A stretch of 64,000 bases of DNA from Actinobacteria bacterium IMCC19121 (lineage in GTDB: Bacteria > Actinomycetota > Actinomycetes > Nanopelagicales > Nanopelagicaceae). A program made the translations under genes and the position numbers. A model generated the notes under the pieces. The model was not told where the DNA came from and searched no databases. It was given only the letters and a program-made list of their open reading frames with translations. The stretch is taken from contig CP015605.1 in NCBI GenBank assembly GCA_002284895.1, positions 1,178,001 to 1,242,000 of the forward strand. Direction: 5' to 3'. Positions 7,359 through 15,482 of this stretch are shown here, one piece after another; the first letter of the stretch is position 1, and every line of letters begins with the position of its first letter.

Positions 7359-8042
7359 ATGAAAAAACCTATAAAGCCAGCTCGCGAGAACATATCCCCT
7401 TCAGATTTAACTTTTGGTCTATCAACATGCAAACGCTGTTTATGGGTTAAGTATTGGTACAAAGTTAGCGCTCCTATGACCATGCCACTTGTTGGCACAT
7501 TGTCCTCACTTCAAGAGGAGTACTTTCAACGCGCAGATATGCCAACCATTGATCCCTCACTTCGCCCAGGAACTGTTACTAAATGGGGCGAATTCGTTAA
7601 GAGCAAGCCTATTCAAATCAATGGTCAGGACACACGCTGGCGCATTTTAGGAAAATATGACCTTGTATCAACTAATGTTGATGGAACTGTGGGACTAATC
7701 GATTGCAAAGTCTCTGATTCAGAGCGCGATAGCGGGGCTTTTTACTCTCCTCAGTTAGAGGCATATGCCTTTGCATTAGAAAATCCAGCTGCAGGAAAGG
7801 CCGTTGAAGTTGCATCCATGGGCTTGCTTGTGTGGAAACCAACGCACACCGTTGGTGATAATCCTGATAACAGTGGCTTTGGTGTTTACCAAAAGTACGT
7901 AGCAGTTGAACGTGACCATGATAATTTCATGCGGGTAATTTCTGATTTCATTCAAGTTCTAGAAGGTGAAATTCCAGATGCTGGTCCAACCTGCACCACT
8001 TGCCAATTCTTAACTACAAGAAATGGTTTGGATCTTCTTTAG
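7359..8042 (+). CDS. PD-(D/E)XK nuclease-fold protein with Cys-X2-Cys pairs (Cas4/RecB-like)
   Basis: A 227-residue protein. The catalytic signature is visible: Asp in GKYDL (about residue 100), the D-x-K of GLIDCKVS (about 115-118), and the QxxxY motif in QLEAYAFA. Cys24 and Cys27 (STCKRCLW) near the N-terminus and CTTC near the C-terminus frame the domain, the same placement as the cysteines that hold an iron-sulfur cluster in Cas4 and AddB-type nucleases. This suggests a DNA exonuclease with a metal or Fe-S staple. There are no cas genes nearby, so a repair or stand-alone role is likelier. The stop codon interlocks with that of the convergent acyltransferase gene over four bases. Confidence 0.75.
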   Translation: MKKPIKPARENISPSDLTFGLSTCKRCLWVKYWYKVSAPMTMPLVGTLSSLQEEYFQRADMPTIDPSLRPGTVTKWGEFVKSKPIQINGQDTRWRILGKYDLVSTNVDGTVGLIDCKVSDSERDSGAFYSPQLEAYAFALENPAAGKAVEVASMGLLVWKPTHTVGDNPDNSGFGVYQKYVAVERDHDNFMRVISDFIQVLEGEIPDAGPTCTTCQFLTTRNGLDLL

Positions 8043-8740
8043 TCTTCCTCGCCGGCTACGTTAATATCATCAGGCTTTGATTTTTTAGGTGCATATGTAT
8101 CAACATATTCCTGGCCCGACATCGCTTGAATAACGTTCATAATTTGATCAGTCACATCGCGCAGATAGAGCAGATCTGTGGAGTCACCATCAAAATACAT
8201 TGGCTTTCCAAATTGCATTCCCACGCGGTGAAGATTAGGAATGACTTTTCCTGTGGGCTGAATTTTGTCCGTATTAGACATTGCCACAGGAATGACTGGT
8301 GCCCCAGATTCAATTGCTAGGCGGGCAATTCCTGTGCGACCTTTATAGAGGCGACCATCGGGTGAGCGGGTTCCTTCTGGATAAATTCCTAGGCAATCGC
8401 CTTCTGCCAAAACTTTCAATCCAGTAATCAGGGCAGCTTCACTTCGACGTCCGCCTGAGCGATCCACTGGGACTTGGCCAAGTGCAATGAAAGTTAGCTT
8501 CTTTAACAATCCCTTAGCTCCAGGAGATGTGAAGTACTCGCTCTTTGCCAAGAAGGTAACTTTTCGTGGAACCACTAAAGGCATAAAGATGGAATCGCTG
8601 AAGGATAAATGGTTGGAGGCGATGATGACCGGACCTTTTGCCGGAACATTTCGAAGCCCCTTTACTTTGGGACGAAAGCCTGCCATTAGAAAGGGCGTCA
8701 GGAATGCACGCAAAGTTCCGTATGGCAGGTTGTTGAGCAC
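8039..8740 (-). CDS. plsC: lysophospholipid acyltransferase (PlsC family)
   Basis: A 233-residue 1-acylglycerol-3-phosphate acyltransferase homologue. The catalytic HX4D is in SNHLSFSDS (about residues 42-50) and the glycerophosphate-binding EGTR is in YPEGTRSPDG (about 120-129). It transfers a fatty acyl group to lysophosphatidate at the membrane surface. The neighbourhood, with SRPBCC, FadD, mannosyltransferase and NlpC genes, matches the mycobacterial Rv2182c-Rv2190c region. The start is GTG, supported by a TANNNT hexamer 6 bases upstream. Several paralogues usually exist in Actinobacteria, so the exact acceptor is uncertain. Confidence 0.88.
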   Translation of the reverse strand: MLNNLPYGTLRAFLTPFLMAGFRPKVKGLRNVPAKGPVIIASNHLSFSDSIFMPLVVPRKVTFLAKSEYFTSPGAKGLLKKLTFIALGQVPVDRSGGRRSEAALITGLKVLAEGDCLGIYPEGTRSPDGRLYKGRTGIARLAIESGAPVIPVAMSNTDKIQPTGKVIPNLHRVGMQFGKPMYFDGDSTDLLYLRDVTDQIMNVIQAMSGQEYVDTYAPKKSKPDDINVAGEED

Positions 8741-8746
8741 GGGGCT

Positions 8747-8752
8747 AATTTA
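8747..8752 (-). promoter_or_regulatory. -10 hexamer, leaderless promoter of plsC
   Basis: TAAATT, then 6 bases (AGCCCC), then the GTG at 8740 on the minus strand. Confidence 0.55.
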
Positions 8753-8784
8753 GTCGCTATTGCCAGATATGACACTATCTGAGG

Positions 8785-9051
8785 GTGAACAATCCCCGTC
8801 CAGGCCCTGATGAGTTCGATGAAGAGGAACTTATTCGTAGCGAATTTGATTCCATCGTCTCTGGCCTGTCCCTGGATGAATCTGCACCCACAACCTATCT
8901 AGATGAACTAGATGCGATTGAGGATTCACATCGATTCATTCCACCCAATCCCCCACAACAATCACCACGTGCAATGTGGCGCGCGATTAAGCGCGCAGTC
9001 AATCGCTGGTTTCATCGTGGTTACCACGAGGATGATGGAGCAATGCTATGA
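8785..9051 (+). CDS. small acidic protein of unknown function
   Basis: An 88-residue protein that I do not recognise with certainty. The first 50 residues are strongly acidic (DEFDEEELIRSEF). A proline-rich FIPPNPPQQSP segment (about 52-62) precedes a basic amphipathic tail (MWRAIKRAVNRWFHRG). Other Actinobacteria have proteins with an acidic start and a PP-rich segment leading into two transmembrane helices; this may be a version without the helices (inference). The start is GTG. The TGA overlaps the ATG of the downstream Gfo/Idh/MocA gene, so the two are coupled. Confidence 0.6.
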   Translation: MNNPRPGPDEFDEEELIRSEFDSIVSGLSLDESAPTTYLDELDAIEDSHRFIPPNPPQQSPRAMWRAIKRAVNRWFHRGYHEDDGAML

Positions 9052-10031
9052 GTCAATTTAAATGGGGAATTATCGGAACTGGAGGAATTGCTCGTGTCTT
9101 TGCAACAGATATTGCACTCCTAGGTGATCATGTCGTGGCTGCAGTTGGATCTAGAAGTTTAGAAAAAGCTGAAGGTTTTGTGAAAAGTATTCCGGGTGCA
9201 AAAGCCTATGGAAGCTATGAGGATTTACTCAACGATCCAAATATTGATGCCATTTATGTTGCAACCCCGCACCCTTCCCATAAAGAGAATGCAATTGCAG
9301 CCCTTAATGCAGGTAAGCCGGTTCTGTGTGAGAAACCATTTGCGGTAAATGCTGCTGAGGCAAAAGAAATGGTGGCAGCGGCTAAGGCAAATAATGTGGC
9401 ATTGATGGAAGCGATGTGGGCACGGTTTTTACCTCACTATGCAAAGATTCGCGAAATCGTTGCAAGTGGAGTTTTGGGACAGATCACAACTATTCACGCC
9501 GATCATGGCCAACGCTTAGCCGATCAAAACATCCCACGTCTTGTGGAGCCTTCACTTGCTGGAGGTGCTCTACTTGATCTTGCAATCTATCCAATTTCAT
9601 TTGCACATATGATTTTAGGAGTTCCACAATCAATCACATCCACTGCTGTTCTTACCGACAAAGGTGTTGATGCACAAAGTTCAATGATTTTTGATTACTC
9701 CAATGGTGCGCAGGCTATTTTGAACACAACAATGGTTGTGCAGACGCCTTGCACTGCAGTGATTGCAGGTCTGAATGGCTATTTAGAAGTAGACAGAACC
9801 TTCTATAACCCAACATCTATGCGCCTTACACTCTTTGATGGAACGGTCACTGAGTATCCATCTGATTACATAGGCCATGGATTGCGCGAACAGGCAGTTG
9901 AATTTGCCCGTGTGGTTAAAAGCGGGGCCAAAGAATCACCGATTCTCACGTGGGCAGACACCATTGCGATTATGGAGATTATGGATACCGTGCGCTCTCA
10001 CATTGGGTTGAAATACCCATTTGAGAATTAA
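9048..10031 (+). CDS. Gfo/Idh/MocA-family oxidoreductase
   Basis: A 327-residue NAD(P)-dependent sugar or inositol dehydrogenase-like enzyme. The Rossmann motif GIIGTGGIARVFA is at about residues 7-19 and the family motif CEKPFAVNAAEA at about 93-104 (EKP with the catalytic Lys). The C-terminal alpha/beta domain begins near residue 125 (MWARFLPHY). Family members act on myo-inositol, glucose, trans-dihydrodiols and related compounds; the substrate here is unknown. It is coupled by a four-base overlap to the preceding small acidic gene. Its TAA interlocks with the stop of the convergent glucokinase gene (10028-10031). Confidence 0.88.
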   Translation: MSQFKWGIIGTGGIARVFATDIALLGDHVVAAVGSRSLEKAEGFVKSIPGAKAYGSYEDLLNDPNIDAIYVATPHPSHKENAIAALNAGKPVLCEKPFAVNAAEAKEMVAAAKANNVALMEAMWARFLPHYAKIREIVASGVLGQITTIHADHGQRLADQNIPRLVEPSLAGGALLDLAIYPISFAHMILGVPQSITSTAVLTDKGVDAQSSMIFDYSNGAQAILNTTMVVQTPCTAVIAGLNGYLEVDRTFYNPTSMRLTLFDGTVTEYPSDYIGHGLREQAVEFARVVKSGAKESPILTWADTIAIMEIMDTVRSHIGLKYPFEN

Positions 10032-10972
10032 CTTCTAGCTAAGTCAGCAACTCCTACAAGTCCGGCTTCATTGCCCAACTGCGCCGCAATTATCTGCGGA
10101 TAAGGATGTTTGCCAGCAAATGGCATATTGCGCTCTAGTGATTCACGTGTTGGTTTCAATAAAATCTCACCAGCATCAATGACTCCCCCACCGATAACAA
10201 CACAGGCTGGATCTAGTAGAACAGCAAGTGATGCAATACCGGCGCCTAACCACTGACCAGTTGTGTTGAAAGCAGCCAGAGCCACGGGATCACCATCTCG
10301 GGCAGCTTCGGTAATTGCCTGACCTGTCAGTCCTGCAACAGTTCCATCGCCACGTGAGAGCAGATTACGAGCAACTTCTGGACTAGCGTTTATTGCTTCT
10401 CTGGCATGTCGAAGCAATGCATTTCCTGATGCATATTGTTCAAAACAACCACGAGCACCACAGCCACAGATATGCCCTTCTGGAACAACGCGCATGTGTC
10501 CAAACTCAGCTGCAATTCCAAAAGCACCTCGGTAGAGAGCACCATTAACAACAATGCCTCCACCAATTCCAGTTCCCACCGTAAGCATCATCATGTGATC
10601 TTGATTTTTGCCTGCACCAAACTTTGCTTCACCCCATGCCGCAGCATTGGCATCATTTTCAATAACAACAGGAAGTCCGATGAGTGTTGTCAGTTGGTTA
10701 TCTAGATCAACACCATTCCAGTCAGCAATGTTGGGAGTGGCCAGCATGGTTTTTCGATTGGAGGAAACAAAGCCTGCAGCAGAAACTCCTACTGATGCAA
10801 CTGAATGTTGTTCGAGTAATTCTTTGGCAACATCAGCAATGGTCTGTGTTAGCGCACTTCCACCTTGTCGAGGTGTGTCTTTTCTAGCAGTTGTAAGAAC
10901 TTTTCCAGCTTCATCAACAACGCCGCCCAGAACTTTTGTTCCGCCAACATCGATACCAATTGTTAATGACAT
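10028..10972 (-). CDS. glk: ROK-family glucokinase
   Basis: A 314-residue kinase of glucose to glucose 6-phosphate. The ATP-binding phosphate-1 motif GIDVGGTKVLGG is at residues 5-16, the sugar-binding ENDANAAAWGE region at about 110-120, and the zinc-binding ROK signature CGCGARGCFEQYASG at about 168-182 holds the His/Cys ligands. Length and motifs match the actinobacterial GlkA type, which takes part in carbon catabolite control in Streptomyces. It lies 10 bases downstream of the SRPBCC gene and is probably in its operon. Confidence 0.9.
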   Translation of the reverse strand: MSLTIGIDVGGTKVLGGVVDEAGKVLTTARKDTPRQGGSALTQTIADVAKELLEQHSVASVGVSAAGFVSSNRKTMLATPNIADWNGVDLDNQLTTLIGLPVVIENDANAAAWGEAKFGAGKNQDHMMMLTVGTGIGGGIVVNGALYRGAFGIAAEFGHMRVVPEGHICGCGARGCFEQYASGNALLRHAREAINASPEVARNLLSRGDGTVAGLTGQAITEAARDGDPVALAAFNTTGQWLGAGIASLAVLLDPACVVIGGGVIDAGEILLKPTRESLERNMPFAGKHPYPQIIAAQLGNEAGLVGVADLARS

Positions 10973-10982
10973 GAGTGTGTGA

Positions 10983-11420
10983 TTAAGCTTCTAGCGCAGC
11001 TTTAAGTTGTGCAAGTGCTTGATCAATTGTCGTCTTCTCTGCCTTCGTACGCATCATTGCTGGAATTGGCATTGAAAGAGAAACACCTAGCTCATATGTA
11101 ACTTGGGTAGTGTCTTCATCAATTGCCTTAATGGAGTAAGAACCATCCATTCCAGTAAGAAGATCTGCATCATCGAGTGAGAATGAAAGTTTGGCAGGAG
11201 CATTGCTCCAGTCGTAATCTAAAATCACGCGATCTTTCATCATGCCGGCATCAATTGTCATCTTTACCTTGGTGGCACGTCCCTGGTCATCACTTTCAAC
11301 GACCTCGCTGGACTTAATCGCACTCGACCAGGTTGGATATTGGTCAAGGGCAAAAAGGGCTGCCTGGACATCGGCTACTGGGGCATCGATCGTAATTGTT
11401 GAACTGCTCAAATCGCTCAT
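10983..11420 (-). CDS. SRPBCC (START-like) family protein
   Basis: A 145-residue protein with the polyketide-cyclase/START fold: an N-terminal strand (STITIDAPVADVQAALFALDQYPTW broken at the helix), a central beta-sheet and a long C-terminal helix (about 122-144). Such proteins bind hydrophobic ligands in a cavity; the ligand is not known. It corresponds by position to mycobacterial TB16.3 (Rv2185c), next to fadD15. It is divergent from fadD with 54 bases between, and both genes have leaderless-type promoters there. Confidence 0.82.
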   Translation of the reverse strand: MSDLSSSTITIDAPVADVQAALFALDQYPTWSSAIKSSEVVESDDQGRATKVKMTIDAGMMKDRVILDYDWSNAPAKLSFSLDDADLLTGMDGSYSIKAIDEDTTQVTYELGVSLSMPIPAMMRTKAEKTTIDQALAQLKAALEA

Positions 11421-11426
11421 GGGTCA

Positions 11427-11432
11427 AGGTTA
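11427..11432 (-). promoter_or_regulatory. -10 hexamer, leaderless promoter of the SRPBCC-glk operon
   Basis: TAACCT, then 6 bases, then the ATG at 11420 on the minus strand. Confidence 0.55.
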
Positions 11433-11461
11433 CCCTCTTCCGTATTTCATATTTCTCACGC

Positions 11462-11467
11462 TAGCGT
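11462..11467 (+). promoter_or_regulatory. -10 hexamer, leaderless promoter of fadD
   Basis: TAGCGT, then 7 bases, then the ATG at 11475. The hexamer is half of the 10-base palindrome ACGCTAGCGT (11458-11467). TAGCGT also serves the coaD, desaturase and DUF3093 promoters. Confidence 0.6.
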
Positions 11468-11474
11468 TAGCCCC

Positions 11475-13265
11475 ATGAATGAAGTCACAACTCCCGCCCT
11501 TGTCCCTTCAGCTACTGCTGGCAATCTGACAAATCTGATTGCTGAACGCGCTTGGTTTGAGCCAGAGCGCATCACGATGTCGCGCCCACTCGGCGATGGA
11601 TGGCAAAGTGTCACTGCCCGTGAAGTTGATGAGGAAGTCCGAGCAACTGCCAAGGGATTAATCGCTGCAGGTATTGGAATTGGTGATCGTGTGGCAATCA
11701 TGGCCCGCACCCGTTATGAGTGGACCATTTTAGATTTTGCTATTTGGTATGCCGGAGCGGTTGTAGTTCCAATCTATGACACATCATCTGCAGAGCAGAT
11801 TGATTGGATTCTCAATGACTCTGCAACCGTTGGAATCATTGTTGAAACTCCAGCGCTACGTGAATTAGTTCAAACTGTTATTCCTGCACACACTCAGCAT
11901 GTCTGGGTGATGACTGAGGATGTTCTTACAGTTCTTCGAAATGCCGGTGCTCAAGTATCAGATGATGAAATTGAACGTCGTCGCGCTGCACTTGGACCAG
12001 ATACTTTGGCAACACTTATTTACACATCAGGTACTACTGGAAAACCTAAGGGTGTTTCACTCACTCATGGCAACTTCCTAGCAGAGTGCGGAAATGTTGT
12101 GCAGGGTGCAAGTGATTTATTCCTAAAGCCAGGTGGATCAACTTTGCTCTTCTTGCCTGTTGCTCACGTCTTTGGTCGCATGGTTCAAATTGGTGCAATC
12201 AACTCAGGACTACACCTTGCCCATTGCAGTGATCCTGTCGGACGCCTTCCATTTGATTTAGCTTCATTTAAGCCGACTTTCGTTTTAGCTGTTCCACGTA
12301 TTTTCGAAAAGATTTATAACGGAGCTGAAGCTCGCGCAGAAGCTGCAGGTAAGGGAAAGATATTTAGAAAAGCTGCAGAAGTAGCGATTGCTTATTCAGA
12401 GGCCATGGATAAGAAGCGGATATCTCCACTTCTTACACTTAAGCACGGTCTCTTTGACAAGTTGGTGTACTCAAAGATTCGCGCCGGAATGGGTGGATGC
12501 GTTGAAGCTGCAATCTCTGGTGGTGCTCCACTAGGTGTGCGTTTGGGCCATTTCTATCGCGGTGCTGGCGTAACTATTTTAGAAGGCTACGGTTTAACTG
12601 AAACAACTGCTGGCGCAACTTTGAACTTAACTGGTGCACATCGTGTTGGTTCTGTTGGACGTCCAATTCCTGGAACTTCAATCAAGATTGCTGAAGATGG
12701 TGAAGTTCTTATCCGTGGCGCAATTGTTATGCGCGGATACTGGCAAAACGATGCTGCAAACGCTGAAGTATTTGATTCTGAAGGATGGTTTAAGTCTGGC
12801 GACTTGGGCAAGCTCGATGATGAAGGTTTCCTCTATATCGTTGGGCGCAAGAAGGAACTTATCGTTACTGCTGGCGGAAAGAACGTTGCTCCAGCGGTTC
12901 TAGAAGATCGTCTACGTGCTCACCCACTTGTGAGCCAGTGCATGGTGGTTGGCGATAATCAACCATTCATCGCAGCACTTGTAACAATTGATCAGGATGC
13001 ACTGAAGGGCTGGGTTACAAACCATAAGAAGGAAGGTGCTTCTATGGCCGATCTTGCAAATGACCCTGATCTCATCGCTGTTGTTCAAACCGCAGTGGAT
13101 GATGCCAACAAGGCTGTGAGTAAAGCGGAATCAATCCGTAAGTTCACTATTTTGACAACAGATTTCACAATCGCTGGTGGACACTTAACTCAAAAGCTTT
13201 CTGTTAAACGACACGTCGTTGCGAAGGAATTCGCAAAGGAGATTGAACAACTCTTCACAAAGTAA
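11475..13265 (+). CDS. fadD: long-chain fatty-acid-CoA ligase
   Basis: A 596-residue ANL-superfamily enzyme that activates fatty acids as acyl-AMP and then acyl-CoA. The ATP-binding loop YTSGTTGKPKG is at residues 183-193, the acid motif EGYGLTETTAG lies in the middle, and GWFKSGDLG and GRKKELIVTAGGKNVAP hold the hinge Asp and the C-terminal A8/A10 loops. It resembles mycobacterial FadD15, which sits beside a SRPBCC gene and the mannosyltransferase PimB' as here. It probably feeds the beta-oxidation genes and lipid remodelling. The histidine kinase gene begins 4 bases after its stop. Confidence 0.93.
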   Translation: MNEVTTPALVPSATAGNLTNLIAERAWFEPERITMSRPLGDGWQSVTAREVDEEVRATAKGLIAAGIGIGDRVAIMARTRYEWTILDFAIWYAGAVVVPIYDTSSAEQIDWILNDSATVGIIVETPALRELVQTVIPAHTQHVWVMTEDVLTVLRNAGAQVSDDEIERRRAALGPDTLATLIYTSGTTGKPKGVSLTHGNFLAECGNVVQGASDLFLKPGGSTLLFLPVAHVFGRMVQIGAINSGLHLAHCSDPVGRLPFDLASFKPTFVLAVPRIFEKIYNGAEARAEAAGKGKIFRKAAEVAIAYSEAMDKKRISPLLTLKHGLFDKLVYSKIRAGMGGCVEAAISGGAPLGVRLGHFYRGAGVTILEGYGLTETTAGATLNLTGAHRVGSVGRPIPGTSIKIAEDGEVLIRGAIVMRGYWQNDAANAEVFDSEGWFKSGDLGKLDDEGFLYIVGRKKELIVTAGGKNVAPAVLEDRLRAHPLVSQCMVVGDNQPFIAALVTIDQDALKGWVTNHKKEGASMADLANDPDLIAVVQTAVDDANKAVSKAESIRKFTILTTDFTIAGGHLTQKLSVKRHVVAKEFAKEIEQLFTK

Positions 13266-13269
13266 TTAT

Positions 13270-13752
13270 GTGAGCCTCACGCAGCGGGTAAAACTCGCAC
13301 AAGAGCTCCACGATGGCATAGCCCAAGATCTCGTGGGGTTGGGCTATGGGTTAGATTCCTTGTTGTTTCAAGAAACCGATGAGATCAAACGTGCAGGATT
13401 GCGTTCTGCGCGCTTTGATATCAATACGCTCATCGAGAAAGTGCGCAGCGAAATATTTGAACTTCGTGCTGATACGCATGAGCCAGATCCTCTTGGATCT
13501 CAACCTGAATTGACCCATGAGCTCAATAAAGTTTTTGAAGAGATTATTCACAATGTAACTGAGCATTCACAGGCAACTCGACTCACTATCACTGTGATCG
13601 ATAATGGAATTGGCGGGGCGCACCCGATTGAGAACCATCATGGTTTGCAAGGAATCTCAGAGCGTATTAGCGCTCTGGGTGGTCACATAGATCTACATTC
13701 TGATTTCACCGGCACCGCCATCGAAATCTCTTTGGACTTACTTACTCCATGA
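13270..13752 (+). CDS. minimal histidine kinase (HisKA_3 plus shortened ATPase)
   Basis: A 160-residue cytosolic kinase of the NarL/DesK class. The phospho-acceptor His14 lies in the HisKA_3 box (ELHDGIAQDL). The N box (Asn95 in IIHNVTEHSQ), G1 box (DNGIGG, 111-116) and G2 box (HGLQGIS, 124-130) are present. No sensor domain or transmembrane helix is seen. N box and G1 box are only about 16 residues apart, some ten fewer than usual, as though a beta-hairpin were deleted. The GTG at 13270 is preferred because residues upstream of it are the fadD end read in another frame. Its TGA overlaps the ATG of the response regulator, its likely partner. Confidence 0.8.
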   Translation: MSLTQRVKLAQELHDGIAQDLVGLGYGLDSLLFQETDEIKRAGLRSARFDINTLIEKVRSEIFELRADTHEPDPLGSQPELTHELNKVFEEIIHNVTEHSQATRLTITVIDNGIGGAHPIENHHGLQGISERISALGGHIDLHSDFTGTAIEISLDLLTP

Positions 13753-14357
13753 GCAGATTACTCATAGTTGATGATCATGCCCTGGTGCGTGAAGGGTTAA
13801 AGCGTGCCCTCTCACATGAAGGTTTCAGTGACATTACGGAGGCTTCTTCTGTTCTTCAGGCGCGGGCTTCTATCGCAGCACTACGACCTGATGTCGTAAC
13901 AATCGATATAAACCTGCCAGATGGCAGTGGCTTTGAATTAGTGAGTTGGATAAGAAACCTTTCCCAAGAAATTGGGATTGTAGTTTTAACCCTTAACGAT
14001 CAAGAGAATTACATTCGCGCTGCCATGAAGGCTGGTGCAAGTGCTTTCGTTTCTAAATCTGAACCTATTCCTGCTCTGGTGGCTGCGATTCAACACAGTC
14101 TGGCCGCTCCACTGAGCTTTAGTGCTGCGGGTTTGGAGAAAGTTTTCAAACACACTCATAACTCATTGACTGCACGCGAATTTGACCTTCTTGCTCAGTT
14201 AGAACGCGGGCAAACTACTGCGCAAATCTCTAAGAGTTTATTCATAAGTCCAGCCACAGTTAAAACGCATTTAGCGTCAATCTATAGAAAGTTAGAAGTT
14301 ACTAATAGAACCGCAGCAGTTCATGCCATGCATGAGCAAGGATTACCTGGCAAGTAG
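13749..14357 (+). CDS. NarL/FixJ-type response regulator
   Basis: A 202-residue two-domain regulator. The receiver has the acidic pair Asp8-Asp9, phospho-acceptor Asp53, Thr81 and Lys103, so it should be phosphorylatable. The C-terminal LuxR helix-turn-helix occupies about residues 140-196 (LTAREFDLLAQLERGQTTAQ). It overlaps the kinase gene by four bases, which makes the pair a coupled two-component system. With no sensor domain on the kinase, the signal must come from inside the cell or a partner protein. Targets are unknown; the pair sits between fadD and the mannosyltransferase. It overlaps the convergent pimB-like gene by 15 bases. Confidence 0.9.
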   Translation: MSRLLIVDDHALVREGLKRALSHEGFSDITEASSVLQARASIAALRPDVVTIDINLPDGSGFELVSWIRNLSQEIGIVVLTLNDQENYIRAAMKAGASAFVSKSEPIPALVAAIQHSLAAPLSFSAAGLEKVFKHTHNSLTAREFDLLAQLERGQTTAQISKSLFISPATVKTHLASIYRKLEVTNRTAAVHAMHEQGLPGK

Positions 14358-15482
14358 TTCAGAAAACTTACTAGCCCAAATCTGCCAGCGCCATTCCTTT
14401 TCAATCCAAGCGCGACCTGCACTACCCATTTCCCGGCGTAGATTTTCATCATTTAAAAGTTGTATCGCTCTATGTGCGATTTGGCTTGTGTTAGTTCCAT
14501 CAACAACAAAGCCTGTTACACCTTCTAGAACTGCATCAGGTGCTCCCCCAGATTCACCAGCAATAACTGGTAAACCACAAGAACTTGCTTCAAGATAAAC
14601 AATGCCCAAACCTTCCACTTCTAAGCCACCAAACCTGGATCGAGATGGCATTGCAAAGATATCTCCCACGCAGATATATTCCGGAAGATCTTTGTATTGG
14701 ATACGTCCAATGAAACTCACATTTTCTTGCAGGCTATGTTGAGTCACTAACTTTTCCAAGTGGTCTCTATAGGGACCTTGGCCAACAAGTAATAGGTGAG
14801 CATTTGGAACTTGTTTGAGTATTTGTGGCATGGACTCGATGAGAAAATCCTGCCCTTTTCGATGCACAAGGCGGCCCACGCTAACAATTACTTTCTCCTC
14901 ACTGAGCCCTAAAGATTGGCGCAATGCGGTTGCATCTACAGAAGTAAAATGATCAACATCTATGCCAGGTGCAATCTTTTGCATTGCTGCTGCACTCTTG
15001 GCTGTTAGTGCTTTTGATATTGCCGAACGAGTGAAATCGCCAAGATAAGTCAAGGAATCAGTCGTGGTTCCGATTCGCCTCAGAATTAAGTTGAATGGAA
15101 AAACCTTTGCCCACCAGACTTCATGTCCATGGGTCAGTGCAACTATGCGTTGTGCACCGGCCTTGCGCAAAGTTGATGACATCCATCCCAAAGGCGCAGC
15201 TGCGCCAAATGCTACGGTTTTGATTGCGCGCTGGCTCACGATTTTTGCAACCGCTCGGTTTACCCGTGGTGATGGAAGCAAGATTTTTGAACGATCTCGT
15301 ATAACTTCCACACCATAATCGTGCAGCCATGCAGCGTCGTAGTTGCGTGTTTGCTCTTGCGCAGAGGTATAAACAATGATGCTGGACTTTGGCAGACGTT
15401 CAATTAAACCAATGATGAAGGTTTCTATACCTCCGGCCCGTGGACCGAAATCATTAGTTACAAATAGAGTTTTATCAGAAAC
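14343..15482 (-). CDS. pimB: GT4 glycosyltransferase, PimB'-like mannosyltransferase (start codon unclear)
   Basis: A GT-B fold enzyme predicted to move mannose from GDP-mannose to phosphatidylinositol monomannoside. The C-terminal half shows SVGRLVHRKGQDFLIE and the nucleotide-sugar motif FGGLEVEGLGIVYLEASSCG (EX7E type). The neighbours (FadD, SRPBCC, NlpC/P60) match the mycobacterial PimB' locus. The first canonical start is GTG 15311, but the same frame continues without a stop through 57 more codons that encode the conserved GT4 N-terminus (VTNDFGPRAGGIETF). Between the upstream in-frame TAG (15495-15497) and GTG 15311 there is no ATG, GTG or TTG. I give the longer span from codon GTT 15482 because homology demands it. 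Confidence 0.72.
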   Translation of the reverse strand, partial: VSDKTLFVTNDFGPRAGGIETFIIGLIERLPKSSIIVYTSAQEQTRNYDAAWLHDYGVEVIRDRSKILLPSPRVNRAVAKIVSQRAIKTVAFGAAAPLGWMSSTLRKAGAQRIVALTHGHEVWWAKVFPFNLILRRIGTTTDSLTYLGDFTRSAISKALTAKSAAAMQKIAPGIDVDHFTSVDATALRQSLGLSEEKVIVSVGRLVHRKGQDFLIESMPQILKQVPNAHLLLVGQGPYRDHLEKLVTQHSLQENVSFIGRIQYKDLPEYICVGDIFAMPSRSRFGGLEVEGLGIVYLEASSCGLPVIAGESGGAPDAVLEGVTGFVVDGTNTSQIAHRAIQLLNDENLRREMGSAGRAWIEKEWRWQIWASKFSELLAR

